A stretch of DNA of 64,000 nt from Pteria penguin (GCA_035048485.1 CM068580.1:54412475-54476474); one strand, 5' to 3'; shown: positions 1 to 12,050, counted from the stretch's first letter. Notes: generated by a model not told the origin, from the sequence alone. Made by a program: numbers and translations.

Positions 1-370
1 TCTTGTATGTGGTTTGCCTAAGAATGAAATAGAGAGTAATACATGTTATGGATATGAACTGATAGGGAAATTAATGAGATACATGAAATAGCAAGAAAGA
101 AATTAGAATATTCTGGTAGTGTTCAGAAAAGAGCGTATGATCATAAGTTATAATGTGGGTGATTGTGTGTGGTTGTATAACCAAAGTGCAAGAAAGGGAA
201 TAATAAGAAACTTGCCAGACCTTGGAAAGGACCCTTTGTCATAATCAAAAAGATAAATGATGTTGTTTACAAGATTCAGCAAAATCCAAAAATTAAAATA
301 AAAATTGTTCATCACGATAAAATGAAATTATATAACGGGGAAAAACCAGCATGGTTTAGAAATATATAGT
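1..370 (+). pseudogene. Ty3/Gypsy integrase C-terminal end (partial, decayed)
   Basis: The frame reads the end of a Gypsy-type integrase. A helical segment with IARKKLEYSG and KRAYDHK is followed by GDCVWLYN, then RPWKGPFVIIKKINDVVYKI and VHHDKMKLY. This GPF/Y-like module, which helps place integrase on its target, is typical of Ty3/Gypsy pol. An in-frame TAA lies near position 150, between YDHK and GDCVW, so the copy is broken. The window edge removes the catalytic core. Translation ends near 370. The family call is strong; the clade is not resolved. Confidence 0.8.
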
Positions 371-399
371 GATTTCTTATATCTTTACAGACACAGTGT

Positions 400-1360
400 G
401 ACATTTCGAGATGCATGCAAAACTAAATATCATGGAGAAGATTTCGCTAGCAGACATGCACAAGAATGACACAGCCAATTTACATTTATCTGTAAGATAT
501 GTAATAAAACCTTTACGAGAAGGAATTACACAAATGTAGAATCCCATCCAAGGATTTAGTCATGAACAATTTTGACGTAATATCACCAGACGGATGCAGA
601 GGAGATGAAGGATTTGAGAAGTTGAGAAATTCGAAACGGAATGAAAGGCCCAAGATCATGATAAGAGAAAGAGAAGAGAGGCAAAAGAGAGAAATATCAA
701 GAAAAAGAAAACCAAGTCCAACTAAAGAATAAGTAAGTAAGAAATCAAGAGAAGAAAAACCAGACGAGAAAGAGAATAATATTACACATAGAAAAAAAAA
801 ACAAGACAGCCGTGGACACTAGAAAAGTTATCGGAAAAGAGTATGATCTGGAAGAAATATCTGATGTTGAACTATAAGAAGAGTGTGTACCAGTGATTAA
901 GGAGGAGGCAACAAAGAAAAGAAGAAGATGTCGTAATAAGACCTACAAGTCAAGATCAATTTGTAGCAGTGTGTCCTCCTCGTCATCTTCATCCTGTTCA
1001 TCCCGTGCGTCATCTCCATCGCCAATTAGAAGTCAATCCACCTCCAATTCACCTGTAAGAAACAAAGATGATCAAGAAACTCAGACAGCTGTTAAAAATC
1101 TGGATTCACTCTTGTGTACCATGCAAACACCCCATAAGGAAAGAACATATTTTTCAGACGTATCAGACTCTATACCACCCACTCCAGGAAAATTTTTAAA
1201 CGAGCCACCAAATCAATCAATTAGTGTAAATCACGAAGCTCGGGTTCCTCATATAGATAGTAATAATAACAATGTAAATGTAGCAGCAACATCACAGCCA
1301 GTTCCATACATAGTTTCAAAACCTTTAGTAGGATTAGATATACCTACTCCTTCATTTTAA
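400..1360 (+). pseudogene. Possible third ORF of the Gypsy element: zinc-finger-like stretch plus basic Ser-rich ORF
   Basis: Downstream of the integrase end, a stretch near 480-545 reads CKICNKTFTRRNYTN, a C2H2-like knuckle with no complete His pair visible. Broken frames with Arg/Lys-rich text follow. An intact 155-codon ORF at 893-1360 starts with a KKRRRCRNK cluster, then a poly-serine tract, then a Pro/Ser/Asn-rich tail. Some molluscan Gypsy elements carry an extra ORF after pol, and that is the likely origin. No enzyme motif is present. It could instead be unrelated low-complexity ORF. Confidence 0.4.
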
Positions 1361-2151
1361 GAACAAGAGGACAGAAAGCAGAAAAGGGCGATACTGGACG
1401 TGGCATGAACTTCGGTTACTACGGAACACACCCTACTACAAGATAAAGACTTGCTATTTGCGGACCTCCTTCGAAACGATTCAAGAGAGCACTGGAGAGA
1501 AGAAGAGATTTTTCTTTGACCGGGACCACACCCATATGCGGTTGATTCTTAATTTTTTTAAGAAATAGGGCACAAAAAGATCCTGAGACCCTCCCCAAAG
1601 ATACAGTTTCACTACACGAAATATTACATGAAGCCAGATTGTACAAGTTGAAATGGCTGGAAGCAGCTGTATTGGAGAGAATGTATAAATTACAAGAATG
1701 CCAAGTCTTTGGATCCCATCGTTCAAGTTAAAAAGAAAAGTGTATATTGTGTGTTATCGATAGTAGTCATCTACATATTTTGATCTACAGATAGTGTTTT
1801 AATATTCAGGAAGTGTTTATAATACCCGGAGTGATCGTTCTCTAGTGAATCTTCATCATGTGTGATTAGTTATTATTCAGTGCAAAATATAATGAGTGTT
1901 AGTCAAGTGTTGTAAAGTGTGTAGTTCTAGTGAATATAGAAATATATCTATAAAATATCTATAACAGTGTTTTAATATGAATGCAGTGTGTAGTCAGTGG
2001 TGTGTTCAATCATATTATTATAAGTTAAGAGAAGATAAAAGAAGAAAAGATACCATCATACACAGCAATCCATCATTTCCCATGAGCTCGACATTGTTAG
2101 GGATAAAAGGACTGTGTAACCTTATAGACACTAAGACAAACATTATCAATA

Positions 2152-2210
<59 letters not shown>
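2152..2210. repeat. (TA)n microsatellite
   Basis: An uninterrupted TA dinucleotide tract. It also creates a spurious Ile/Tyr-repeat reading frame. The flanks (1370-2150 and 2210-3000) show no recognisable gene; 1720-1990 is transcript-like AT-rich text that could be retroelement LTR or UTR, but I could not find a paired copy. Confidence 0.95.
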
Positions 2211-2211
<1 letters not shown>

Positions 2212-3249
2212 GAGTATTCTTTTAAAGGTAAACATTTTATAAATTCTACTATGATATATATTCATTGTTGTTGCATGTATGTTGAATCTTCATATGTATC
2301 ATGTATATAGTGATCTATTTCTTCATTGAGTAAAGGCATTTGAATGTTAACATTTTAATTTGAAATTTTTATCATAGGTTGATAGATATTGGCATATCTA
2401 AATAGTATTATACTATGGACTGATACATATTATTAAATTATATAGAATCTATTTTAACTTACCTATTAATTTTTAAGATACATTCAATCTTTCCACTTTG
2501 GAGACCAAAGCCTTAGAGTCTTAAAAATTTCTATGTTATGTCTGATGTTATTTGTTTCAGCGTTGACATGCGTTTAGAGATCTATCGATATCGCTGCATC
2601 ACTGTACTTATTATTATTCATTTATCGTTATGTCAATGTTTCATTGTACTGTACATGTATGATAGAGTCGATCTATTATTCTGTGGAATTATGAACGCTA
2701 GCATTGACAGTTATTTTACATGAAATATCTATAAGTAATATATCATGTAGCGTTTTTATCATCCGAATTGAATGCATTTTCTGATTTCTGTAGACTATTC
2801 TATCGTTTCATACATGTATGTGCATCGTTTTCGCTGGATGAATGCCAATTTTAGCCGATGGATGTTTCTCACCTTTTACTCATGTTTGAAACCCCTCCGT
2901 CATCGAAATAAGTTTTCCACGTATTCTTTACGATGTAATTGTTCTGATCGCTAAGTTAATTTTACTATCTAGCATTACACTGATATATTCCTGTAAGAAC
3001 TTAGAAATATTCGTATCTTGGCGTTCAAGCACTTTGTCAGCCATCTTCGCAGTGAATAAAATCCTGCAATTTGATTAGGCATTCTTCGGCGGAGCGCATT
3101 TGGCAGAAAACTTCGTTAAGAGAAAATTAAGACAAGAACTAGAAAAGAGAAGAAAATAGAAATGACCGAACAAAAAGAAAGAAAACTTGTGAAAATTTTA
3201 ATCTTATTTAGCGTAAAGTGTTTTACTCCAAGTCCTGAAGTGAAAAATA

Positions 3250-3600
3250 GTGTTTAAGTCAATACTCCAAATTATCCTGGAGGTGACCATTCCAGTTTCT
3301 GAGCGCAAGAATTTTATTAAAAGCCTACGTAAGTGCTATAGATGTTGCAATGGTGCCCATTTTCCAAAGAACTGTACTTCACAATTGTTCTGTCAAAAGT
3401 GTAAAAGCCAAGAACACCATACTTGTCTGCATTTGGATCCCGTAGGAACCCATGGCGCGGAGGACATCCATGGAAAGGGTCCCACTCATGGCGAGAAGCT
3501 CAAATCTACGGAATGGAAAGGACAAAAAGTTACCATGTACACACAGATATGTGGAACCTCATATAAAGGAAGGTCTTGCGCGAAAATCGTGCTTATTTAG
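3250..3600 (+). pseudogene. BEL/Pao Gag C-terminus with zinc knuckles
   Basis: The ORF carries the paired cysteine knuckles that end BEL/Pao Gag: CYRCCNGAHFPKNC, then CQKCKSQEHHTCLHLD. The CxxCx(n)HHTxLH arrangement is characteristic of this superfamily and binds retrotransposon RNA during packaging. About 25 residues lie in front of the knuckle region, so most of Gag is gone. The peptidase and reverse transcriptase follow on the same strand in shifted frames, giving the normal gag-pro-RT order. Confidence 0.8.
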
Positions 3601-4143
3601 GCATATCCTGAAGACAGACCTGACTCGGTCTTGCGGCTATACGCTATTGTTGATGATCAGAGTGACATTATGGGGGTCGATTCCGTGTAAGAGGATTTTT
3701 ATTTGACGTCATGCTCATGTTCAGTTCGTCAAAGTGGGAGGAAAGCCTCAGGATTTGTTGTGGAATCATTAGATGGTACTCAAACTATGAAGTTGCCGAT
3801 GGTCAGGAAGTGTAAAGAAATACCGAATATCCGAGAAGAGATTCCAACACCAGAGGTTGTTCAGGCATATCTGCACTTGCATGATCTTGTAGATCTCATA
3901 CCTCCTGTCGATGATGACTCGGGTATTTTCTTGCTCATAGGAAGAGACTTAATAGATGCACATTATGTGTATGACCAGAGACCTGGAAATACTTCTCCCT
4001 ACGCCCAGAAGTTAGGTTTAGGTTGGGTTGTAATTAGAGAAAGCTTTGGGAACAAGGTTCATGCCCCAGAGACCATTAATGTGAATAAAACAAACCTACT
4101 CAGAGATGGAAGAACTTCCGTGATGGATCCTTGCAACAACTAG
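3601..4143 (+). pseudogene. BEL/Pao aspartic peptidase (A17-like) region
   Basis: The first part (3601-3700) reads a peptidase-like LRLYAIVDDQSD segment, then an in-frame stop. The ORF at 3703-4143 continues with LLIGRDLIDAHYV and YAQKLGLGWVVIRE, the conserved linker between the A17-type peptidase and the RT in BEL/Pao pol. The usual active site lies in the damaged stretch, so no working peptidase is encoded. Confidence in the superfamily is high because the reverse transcriptase follows directly. Confidence 0.75.
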
Positions 4144-4199
4144 TTTGATGATGGGGTGTGCATTTGTTGACACAAATGACATATTTCAAAGGACTGCTC

Positions 4200-5212
4200 A
4201 TGATGACAGACCAAGTTTTTTTCTGTAGGAGATACAGATTTTATGTCAATTATTGAAAAGGAGATCTGTAAATCCGACGAAGGACGGTGGATGGCGCCTC
4301 TACCACTGCGTAATCCACGGGATGCTCTACCCAACAACAGCTCAATGGCTTATGATGGTCTTAAAGAACAGTTTGATTAAAGATCCGACGAAACGCTTAC
4401 ACTTTATCAATTCATGCAGGGCATCTTCGACAATGGGTACGCCGAAGTTCCTCCTCGTTTGGATCATGGAGAGGAATCTTGGTATGTTCCTATATTCGGT
4501 GTGTATCACCCAAAGCGGCCAAACAAACTTCGTGTCGTGTTCGATTCAGCACCAAAGGTGGAAGGATTTGTCTGAATGACGTGTTATTGAGTGGTCCAGA
4601 TCTGGTCAATGATCTCGTAGGGGTATTGACACGTTTTCGTAAAGAACCTATAGCCATAACGGCCGATATTGGACAAATGTTCTTCCGATTTTTTGTTCCC
4701 CATAGGCAAAGAAACCTGCTAAGGTTTTTATGGCATCGCGACAATGATGTGACTCAAGAATATATTATAGGATGTGGGTCCACATTTTTGGCAATTCGTC
4801 GTCGACTGCGGTTGCAACCTTTGGATTGAGGAAGTCAGCGGAGGATGCTAAAAATGATGTCAGAGATATTGTCAACAGAAATTTTTATGTAGATGACGGG
4901 CTCGTATCGGTATCCAATGTTCACGGAGAAGTCAGTCTGATTACAAGGACACAAGCCAAGTTGCAAGAGTCAGGCCTACGTCAGCATAAAGTGGCATCTA
5001 ACAACCAAGATGTTTTATTGGCCATCAAACCGCTCGATGGGGCAAAGGAGCTGGAAATTATGGACCTGCGTTTCGATACTTTACCCACACATCCCACACT
5101 CGGAATGTTTTGGACTTTGATATATTTACCTATAAAGTTGAACTTCAGGAAAAACTTCACCCGCAGATCTAGAGGGATCTTATCAACTTTACATAAGGTC
5201 TACGACCCTTAA
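4200..5212 (+). pseudogene. BEL/Pao reverse transcriptase, frameshifted
   Basis: RT text is spread over shifted frames. About 4230-4560 has MAPLPLRNPRD, FGVYHPKRPNKLRVVFDSA and GYAEVPPRL. The ORF 4479-4829 has NDVLLSGPDLVNDLVGVL, the ADIGQMF box and RFLWHRDND. After a frameshift near 4770, 4772-5212 has HIFGNSSSTAVATFGLRKSA and the catalytic NFYVDDGLVSV box. YVDD is intact but the polypeptide cannot be made in one frame. RNase H and integrase are absent: after 5212 the text ends in AT-rich sequence and a T-run at 5488-5508. This is a truncated, dead copy. Confidence 0.85.
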
Positions 5213-6690
5213 GGAGTGGCAGCACCTGTGATTTAGCCAGGACGCCTATTGTTCCGAGAACTTGTTGAAGGCGTTGGTTGGGGTGATCCTTTGCCTAGGA
5301 TATTTCTAACCTACTTTGGTCTCAAAGTGTACCGATCACATGACGTCAATCGTGCGACGACATTGGCTGAAACAAGTTGTGATAAAATTTCTTATTTCAT
5401 ATTATTATTTGTCATACCTCACAACAAAGTTAGAGGTGTATTGTTATCAGCATATTGCTGACTGTCTTAACAAAACATTTTCTTTTCTTTTTTTTTTTTT
5501 TTTTTTTGCTATCTGAAAAGCAAAGTAGTTAAAAGTGTTTGTTGGAATGCTGTCTTGCTTTGGAATACAAACTACAATTTATCATTTCAAATAAGGCAAT
5601 TCACTCTTTTCGTAATACAGAGTTACTTAACATGTAAGACGGTATCAAACGTAAATAAATTGTGACGTCATAAATAGTGATAGAAAGGAGCGTTAAAACT
5701 GAAGAAAACGGCGGAAAAAAGCAATGTTTTGGGCGACTTTTACCTTGGATTTTGACCTTTTGAACAATCCACTGTTGACTTTAAAAATCAAAATATCAAG
5801 TTAATTCACTACTCCACTTGAAATAAGCATTAATCTACTTGTTAGACTGATGTATGAAGATAAGCACTTGACACCTATCAATTTTGAGGCTAAGGCCATT
5901 TTCCATGATGTACATTATACAATGTTTAAAAAATGCTTATTATCTTCATAGACCATTGGAGTCACGAGGAGACAATGGTTCTCTTAGAACAATGCAAAGA
6001 AAGAGCAGCTTAATTATCCATTAATCAAGAAGAGTGAAATATGGAGGACGATTTCTCAAAATCAGCTATCACTTGTGAAAAGAAATTCTCAAATATGAGA
6101 ATCAGGTTTGACTTTTTATCACTGCATATTTAATCAAGTACGCTTTACTTTATACACAAGAGAATGTAAGATTTTGGAGAATTTGGATTTGTGTGTCTAT
6201 TTTATCCGTCCAGTTTGTTGCCTGTTCGTTGCAAATTATGGATGTTATTAATAGGTCAAAGTCCGAAATGAAATGTTCTCCAAAAGGAATGTATATATTA
6301 AAGAACAAATCTGTAGACCTTACAGTTCTGAAGCAATGTAATTTTTTCAAAAGTAGGTCAAGGTCACTAGGTCATAGTCTAGAATTAAAGGTCTTATAAG
6401 GAAACTATGAGTGAAGTATCTAAGCCGTAGGTTTAATAGTATAGAAGTTAAAGTCCCGGCTCACTAATAATTTAATTCTTACAAATGGCGTTACACCAGT
6501 TTTATTTTCTGAATTTCAGATAGAGATCCCTAAAAGATATTAAAATGTCAAATGTGAGACCAATCACAAGGATATATTATGATACCATGGACAGCATATT
6601 TAAGGGTGACCCATCTACAGTGCCTTCAGTCATTATTTCATCTAGTAAGTTCCTCCAAATTAAACATCCTTTGTTGGTACCAACATTTTT
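5213..6690. other. Non-coding stretch, no gene seen
   Basis: AT-rich sequence with a poly-T run. Several short ORFs show no family motif. Near 6340-6370 a TCAAGGTCA-containing stretch marks the edge of the dispersed tandem-repeat family found later in the window. Confidence 0.6.
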
Positions 6691-6693
6691 ATG

Positions 6694-6720
6694 CCCCAGA
6701 TCAAAAGATCGGGGCATATT
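6694..6720. repeat. Terminal hairpin of a dispersed repeat (ATGCCCC...GGGGCAT)
   Basis: atgcccc and ggggcat flank a short loop, with an inner gatc pairing. A degenerate counterpart occurs at 60573-60606 at the edge of another tandem-repeat block, and a related hairpin sits at 55039-55062. The hairpin therefore seems to be a conserved end structure of these repeats. Confidence 0.6.
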
Positions 6721-6759
6721 GTTTTTATGCTGTTTGTCTGTCTCTTTGTCTGCTATCAA

Positions 6760-7260
6760 CTTTAACATTGGCTATAACTTTCGTACGGTAAGTTGTAGGG
6801 CTTTGATATTTCGCGTGTGTTCTTTGTGACAAGCCCTATAAATTAGTACCAAAATGTTTTGAAATTGTGACCTTGACTTGGAGACTGACTACTTTTGTAA
6901 AACTTTAACCTTGGCTTTAACTGTTGAACAGAAAGTGGTAGGGCATTCATATTTCACAAGTGCATTGCTTTTGACAAGACTATTCCGTTGGTACGAAACT
7001 TTTTGACCTTGTGACAGTGACCTACTTTTGAATATTAATGAGTTGGAGATCAAGTTTGATTCTGGTTGCTGTTGGTTCATTTTATACGCCCGACGAAGTC
7101 GGATGTATTATGATATGGGTTGTCTGTTTGTCCGTCTGTTCACAAAAGATTGTAAACAAGATACAGACCAAACCGTTAAAGCTATGATATTCAATCTTGC
7201 CACAAGTATTGCCCCTGGTGAGACGACGATCATGGGTCAAAGGTCAAGGTCATTATGGGG
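6760..7260 (+). repeat. Dispersed ~150-bp tandem repeat block
   Basis: Degenerate units share phrases such as ctttaaccttggc, gggcattcatatttcac and gaccttgtgacagtgacct. Text of the same kind recurs at 7735-7950, 14290-14770, 16910-17060 and 36920-37340, and in the opposite sense at 42480-43300. Units are diverged and have no coding potential. Confidence 0.7.
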
Positions 7261-7439
7261 CTAAAAATAGCTTTTTTTGTGAAATTTGTTTAAAATTCAT
7301 TACAAATATATGTTTAGATATAGACTAGACATAGTATATTCAAACTTACCATTTAAATTGCCCATTTTGAGAAATAGAAGTTTGTTGATCTATTGTTAAA
7401 ATACGTAACATATATGACTACTAAGTTGTAACTTGCAGA

Positions 7440-7704
7440 TCCTCCCGCTAATGCATCAGCTGATATTGATGAGCAAGAGGTGCCAATTGTGAGCAAAGAA
7501 CCTGTCAAGAGATCGAAGAAAGAAGCGCCATGTGCACCTTCGTGGATTAGTGAATTCATCAGAGAACAGAAGGAAGAGAATAAAACGAGAATTGAAGAAT
7601 TTAAAAAATTCAGGGAGGATTTTCTTCAGACTCAAAATGAAAAAAAAACCCCCAACATATTGAATCCCTTGTTGAAATATTTAAAGAAATTCAGATCTGT
7701 TTAA
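7440..7704 (+). pseudogene. Possible Harbinger companion-protein exon (charged helix)
   Basis: The frame opens after an acceptor-like tgcag at 7435-7439. It reads an acidic linker, then PSWISEFIREQKEENKTR and a Lys/Glu-rich helix to a stop at 7704. It resembles the C-terminal helical part of Myb/SANT-like proteins that accompany PIF/Harbinger transposases. The Harbinger transposase remnant 0.4 kb downstream on the opposite strand supports that origin. No Myb domain is left here. The function is inferred from context only. Confidence 0.4.
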
Positions 7705-7734
7705 GAAATTACTGTCATATTTTATTTGTCTGTT

Positions 7735-7950
7735 GTCAAATTTAACCTCGGCCATAACTTTTGAACGGTAAGTGATAGGGCTTTCATATTATTCCACATG
7801 TGTGTTTTTTGTGACAAGACCTTTTGGTTGGTACTAAACTTTTGACCTTGTGACTGTGACCTTGGAGTTTGACTTGTTTTTGAAAAACTTTAACCTTGAC
7901 TATAACTTTTGAACAGTAAGGGTTTTCATATTTCATACGTGTGTTTTTTC
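7735..7950 (+). repeat. Dispersed ~150-bp repeat, about 1.3 units
   Basis: taacctcggccataacttttgaac, gtgatagggctttcatatt and gaccttgtgactgtgacctt match the block at 6760-7260. It lies between the companion-like ORF and the transposase remnant. Confidence 0.7.
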
Positions 7951-8115
7951 CCTGTTTTTTAATGCATTGTGACATATTTAATTGTCTGATTTATTAAACT
8001 CAATTGTGACAAAAACATTATCGGTCATATTTAATATTGTCAAAAATGCTGATTGATTTATGAAACATGACTCTGATAACTGTGCACCTACAGTACTGAA
8101 GCTAATACATCACTC

Positions 8116-8690
8116 TTAGAGGGTGCATCTCTGAAGCTTGCATGTCGAGAAGACCTTGAAGTTCCTGTTTCTTTCATGTTTCAAAATGAAATTGTGAAGC
8201 ACTAAACATGCTGTCACAGTGACAGGAATCTCATGGTCTTTCGACATATCAAGAAACTTTAACCTTCTAAATTTTCCCTTTATGAAGGCAAGATGTAGCT
8301 GCTCCATGCACAATGTTAAACTTTTTCTGCGTTTGACTGAGATGATCCGTATCTTTGAATGGTGTCAACAAGATCTAGCTTCTCAATGCACAATAATGTT
8401 AAACTTTTTCTACGCTTGACTGATGACTTTTATCTTTGAATGGTTTCATCTGGAGAGGGTAAGGTGAGCCACCCAAACGATGCGTATCATCTGGGATCAT
8501 CTACTATTTCGGCAAACCCTTGCATCGCGGACAGACAAAGGCCAACGGACATAAGTATGTATAAAAGTAAGTTTGACGTCACATACAGCCTGAATAAGAA
8601 TTGACGAATACCCAAGCCTATTTATAGAGCTGATCAGCGACCTTCCTTTGATTGGCATGTAGCAGCAGACATCTATAAATCCCAACACCC
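8116..8690 (-). pseudogene. PIF/Harbinger transposase (DDE_Tnp_4 type), broken
   Basis: Read on the minus strand from 8690: GFIDVCC, then INRLGYSSILIQAVCD, then WPLSVRDARVCRNS, the HARBI1-like first catalytic region. After two in-frame stops near 8500 comes LGGSPYPLQMKPF, which aligns with the LGDSxYPL box. It then continues through LSQTQKKFN to GKFRRLKFLDM and ACLVLHNFIL, the conserved C-terminus. The aspartate of the GDS box is glycine here (codon at 8468-8470), so a catalytic residue is lost. An 80-bp tandem duplication (units at about 8302 and 8382) further disrupts the gene. Harbinger transposases cut and paste with a 3-bp target duplication; this copy cannot. Confidence 0.8.
8302..8455. 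repeat. 80-bp tandem duplication inside the Harbinger remnant
   Basis: Two units begin ctccatgcacaatgttaaac and ctcaatgcacaataatgtta, at 8302 and 8382. Both repeat the same piece of transposase coding text, with a few differences. The 80-bp length is not a multiple of three, so it also shifts the frame. Confidence 0.7.
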
Positions 8691-8925
8691 CAGTGCTCTA
8701 CCAAGCTGCATGGACTGTCACTTTCTTGAGAACTTGGCCAGAAAATGTATTTGCTTGCATTTTGTGTGCATATATGTTGCAAATCTGAAATGTATGATTT
8801 TTCATTAGCAAATTTAACATATAACTAAGTAACAGTGAATGATAGAGTCTTTTCAAATATGTATTCCTTGTGGCAAAATCATACAGTGGTATATTTTACC
8901 TTGTGACCTTGAGTAAAACATATGC

Positions 8926-9030
8926 ATGTGTAGCCTGCAAAGCTTAGCGGCACATAGAGATAACTTTGTCTGCCGTCTGTCTGTCCTGTAGTCACACTAC
9001 TATTGTCGCTATGTTTCGCAGGCAACACAT
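8926..9030. repeat. Short palindromic element (MITE-like hairpin)
   Basis: Left arm atgtgtagcctgcaaagc (8926-8943) pairs with gtttcgcaggcaacacat (9013-9030), with two mismatches in 18. The loop is about 70 nt. No target duplication was identified. Confidence 0.6.
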
Positions 9031-9299
9031 ACATTCCTTGAAATGCTACCATTCTAGTTATACACTGTTTTCATTTCAAATTGTATTGTTGATGCTTTCA
9101 GATCATGGTAATAAAAAACTTGCAAATATAAATCTTTAATATTATTTGTAATATAGGGGAAAATGTTTGGGGGGGTGTCATTTTCCGCACATTTTTTGAT
9201 TTTTGATAGAAAAACTACATGGTCTTTTTCTTAGCATTTTCAATTCAGTTTATGTATGAAAAAGATAGAAAGAAATATTTGGTTGGTTGGTAAATTGTT

Positions 9300-9440
9300 G
9301 TTTTATGTTGCTTTCAACAATTTTTCAGTTATATCGCGACATGGAAGCAGGAGGTAACCAACCTCTTAAACAGTGGCGCAACCCAGAATCGAACCCGGAT
9401 CGTCCGTGCCGCAAGCCAAGTGCTTAACATCTACTCCAAG
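9300..9440 (-). repeat. tRNA-like SINE fragment (minus)
   Basis: On the minus strand a GGTTCGATTC box (complement of 9386-9395) resembles a Pol III B box. It sits in tRNA-like text containing ttaagcacttggcttgcg. The upstream half (9300-9360) is a conserved non-tRNA body. No cloverleaf with an acceptor stem was found, so it is not a tRNA gene. Confidence 0.45.
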
Positions 9441-10150
9441 CCTCCAAGATTTGGCAACACAATACTTTACAGTATAAGATAAGACATTGCTTCATTACCT
9501 GAAGCAGTGCCCAAAATGGTTTAACAGTAAATGAAATGTCTCAATAAACCGCAGTAACGCTTATACATTTGTCGTATTTCACCCCTAATATACAGTCTAT
9601 ATACATGTATACCTATACCGGTATCATATGTATACCTCCATGGCATTAACTTGTCCAGGTTCCCTTGGACAAGTTGAACCTGTTGGTCACACAATAGTTT
9701 TCCCCATTTGATAGCAACCAAACTGTGCTGAGGGTTTTTTCTGCACATCTATATGCTTTCCTTTAAGGGATACTCCAAGTTCTTGGACATGACTCTTAGA
9801 TATAAACAAAGACATATACTAATGCTTATAGTGAAATCTATGTAGAGAATTAATTAATTGGTGTGCAATTGTATCATAATTGTCTTTATAAACATAACAA
9901 TATATTTTGTTCCTTTTTGTCTTTTATTATCACCCTATTAAATAAACTGTATGGAACATTCTAACGCACTCTGCTTGTAATGCGCTTTCCGATTGGTCAA
10001 GACGATGTCACATGTTTAAAAAGCGAACACAGGATTCATGTTTCACGTCAGTTTTCAAAAGGGCGTCAATATCGCCCTGGCAACACTATTTTCAAGAGGG
10101 CATAACAAGCATTTTTCTGACCTGAGAATTAGAATAGGGTTACCAGGTAT
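9440..10150. other. No gene seen
   Basis: Intergenic text with short, unsupported ORFs only. It ends just before a hairpin element. Confidence 0.6.
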
Positions 10151-10152
10151 GG

Positions 10153-10225
10153 TATCGGTGAATCCCCTGTCAGAATTATCCGTTTCACAGTTCGGGTAGC
10201 GCCTCTGACAGGGGATTCGCCAATA
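10153..10225. repeat. Hairpin with 22-bp arms
   Basis: Left arm tatcggtgaatcccctgtca (10153-10172, extending to ga at 10174) is the reverse complement of 10204-10225, with two mismatches in 22. The loop is 29 nt. It may be a tiny MITE or a structured RNA element. Confidence 0.7.
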
Positions 10226-10670
10226 CTGTCAGTTTTTGTAAAACATATGCATGGTTACCCTTAATTTCTTAATACTGTGCAACTGTTTCCACATCTTGTA
10301 CTTTCGTTTTATTGTAAAGGCACATGCACATTTTATTGCAAATTATATGTACGGTTGATTCTGAACACCTTTGTATAAGAGACAGAAAGCATCCTCTGTA
10401 TAGTCGATTTAGTAGGGTAGATATAATGTCCTAGGAATCAAACACAAGGGCATGATGGTTTTGTCTTCTCTGTTTGTATATTTTGTCAATTTTAAGGACA
10501 CAACCAAGAATTGATCATTAAGTCCCTTAACTAAACAGTATTAAAGTAAAATTATATCTGAAAGCTGTGATTAATACTTATCATGTTTCTCAACCGATCT
10601 TTATATCGAATAAATACATAGCAAAACTAGTATAATGGGGTCATAATCTATAAAATAACATGCTGTGGTC

Positions 10671-10999
10671 CTATAGGGAAGGCGTGGTAACCATACCAAG
10701 GTATTCGAACCAAAATACACCGGGTGATGTGATTGCTTTTGAAAAAGCCAGATAAACATTACCGCAAAGGTGGATCTCTCCATCCTGAAATGTGCCATCA
10801 TTATAATGAGGGATGTCAGTGATGACAAATCCCTTGATGCGGTGGTTAAATAAGTCAGTGCTATTCTTTTCATTTTGCTGAGCTGTGTCTAATGCTAATA
10901 GCGCAGAGGTAGGATAATCACAATAGTAGGCTTCCGCAGCCGCCATAGACTCCTGCAGATCAATATCATCGTCTACAGCCTCAATCACTGTGACCTATA
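10671..10999 (-). CDS. Hypothetical protein exon
   Basis: An open minus-strand frame encodes about 105 residues. It begins IEAVDDDIDLQESMAAAEAY and contains IPHYNDGTFQDGEIHLCGN and FWFEYLG. I do not recognise the family. An acceptor-like ttatag lies just upstream, and GGTATGG near 10697 could be a donor, so it may be an internal exon. It lies just outside the left TIR of the element at 11048, head-to-head with that element's plus-strand gene. It could be a host gene or a transposon leftover. Confidence 0.35.
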
Positions 11000-11805
11000 A
11001 TTTCAACTTTTTTTCTGTACGAATATCCGTAGCCATTATTTATCTGTATGAGCGTTTTTCTCTGGAACCCGAGTTTTGACCCGAGTCATGCGAGTCTCTG
11101 AGAAACAGTGAGTGTTGAAACACTAGTCTACTTCGAGTCCGACTACAGCCTTACCCAGGGTTGGCAGAAATCCAAGATGGCGGAAGGCAGGAGAAGTGAA
11201 GAACTGTAAGTTTACAATTTGTACAATTACTTACTTATTCTACAATCAGTGCATCATTTTTATTATATTGGTAGCAATTTTGTTAATAATCCATACTCCA
11301 TAATCGGTGCCAGTCAGTATATAAGCGATCTAAAACCAGTTTGCTTCTCCGTAGAGAAATTTGATAGCACGTGTCTTGATTTCGATGTATGGATATCGCA
11401 TCCTTGCAACCAGCAGACGTCCATAGCTATAGCAGAGACATATATACTTTGTGTATATATGTCTGGCTATAGGTGCAGATTTTAAGCGATTATAAAAGAA
11501 ATATCTGACTTAATTTTCATGTAATTTGGACAAACCTTAAACAAAGTACGTATTATGTCGTACAACTATAAATGAATGAGAGAATATATGAAAAATGACT
11601 AATTAATATATAACTAATCTGGCTTTTCAATTTAGCAAAACAATGTCCATAGTATGGTCGCAATGGCAAGAGCATGATGCCTATAGATCTATTGATATTC
11701 TGTGTCTTCTGTGAATACCAGTTTTAAAATTTAAAGCATACAAAGTAGAGTGTTGTTTACATTGATGAGTAATAATGTCATTTTAATTTAATCATAAGCC
11801 GCTGT

Positions 11806-12050
11806 GGCACAGTGGTTTAGGTGCTATGCTCATGACTGTCGTGTCATATCTTTCCGATAAGATAGTAAAAACAAAGGTCCCGTGCCACAGTAGGCGTGGT
11901 TCCTCACTATTTTGGTATGTATAGTATATATGGGGGGTGTCCATTTTAATCTAAGGTACATGTATTAATTTGTTTGCAATGGGTCAGGCAGATGCTGTCA
12001 CCATGTACATGAAAACATAATTTTAAACAGCAATCAATCACTCAATTTCA
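11806..12050 (+). repeat. tRNA-derived SINE copy (diverged)
   Basis: It starts gccgctgtggcacagtggtt (A-box-like). It passes through the shared middle gataagatagtaaaaac and ends with caggcagatgctgtcaccat and cagcaatcaatca, the shared SINE tail. The B box is damaged. It lies in intron 1 of the Myb/SANT-like gene. Confidence 0.7.

Noticed and set aside
1977..2225. 82-codon ORF with an Ile/Tyr repeat tail
   Set aside because: It is a reading of the (TA)n microsatellite.
9380..9420. tRNA gene candidate
   Set aside because: It has a B-box-like word but no acceptor stem or complete cloverleaf; fits a SINE fragment.
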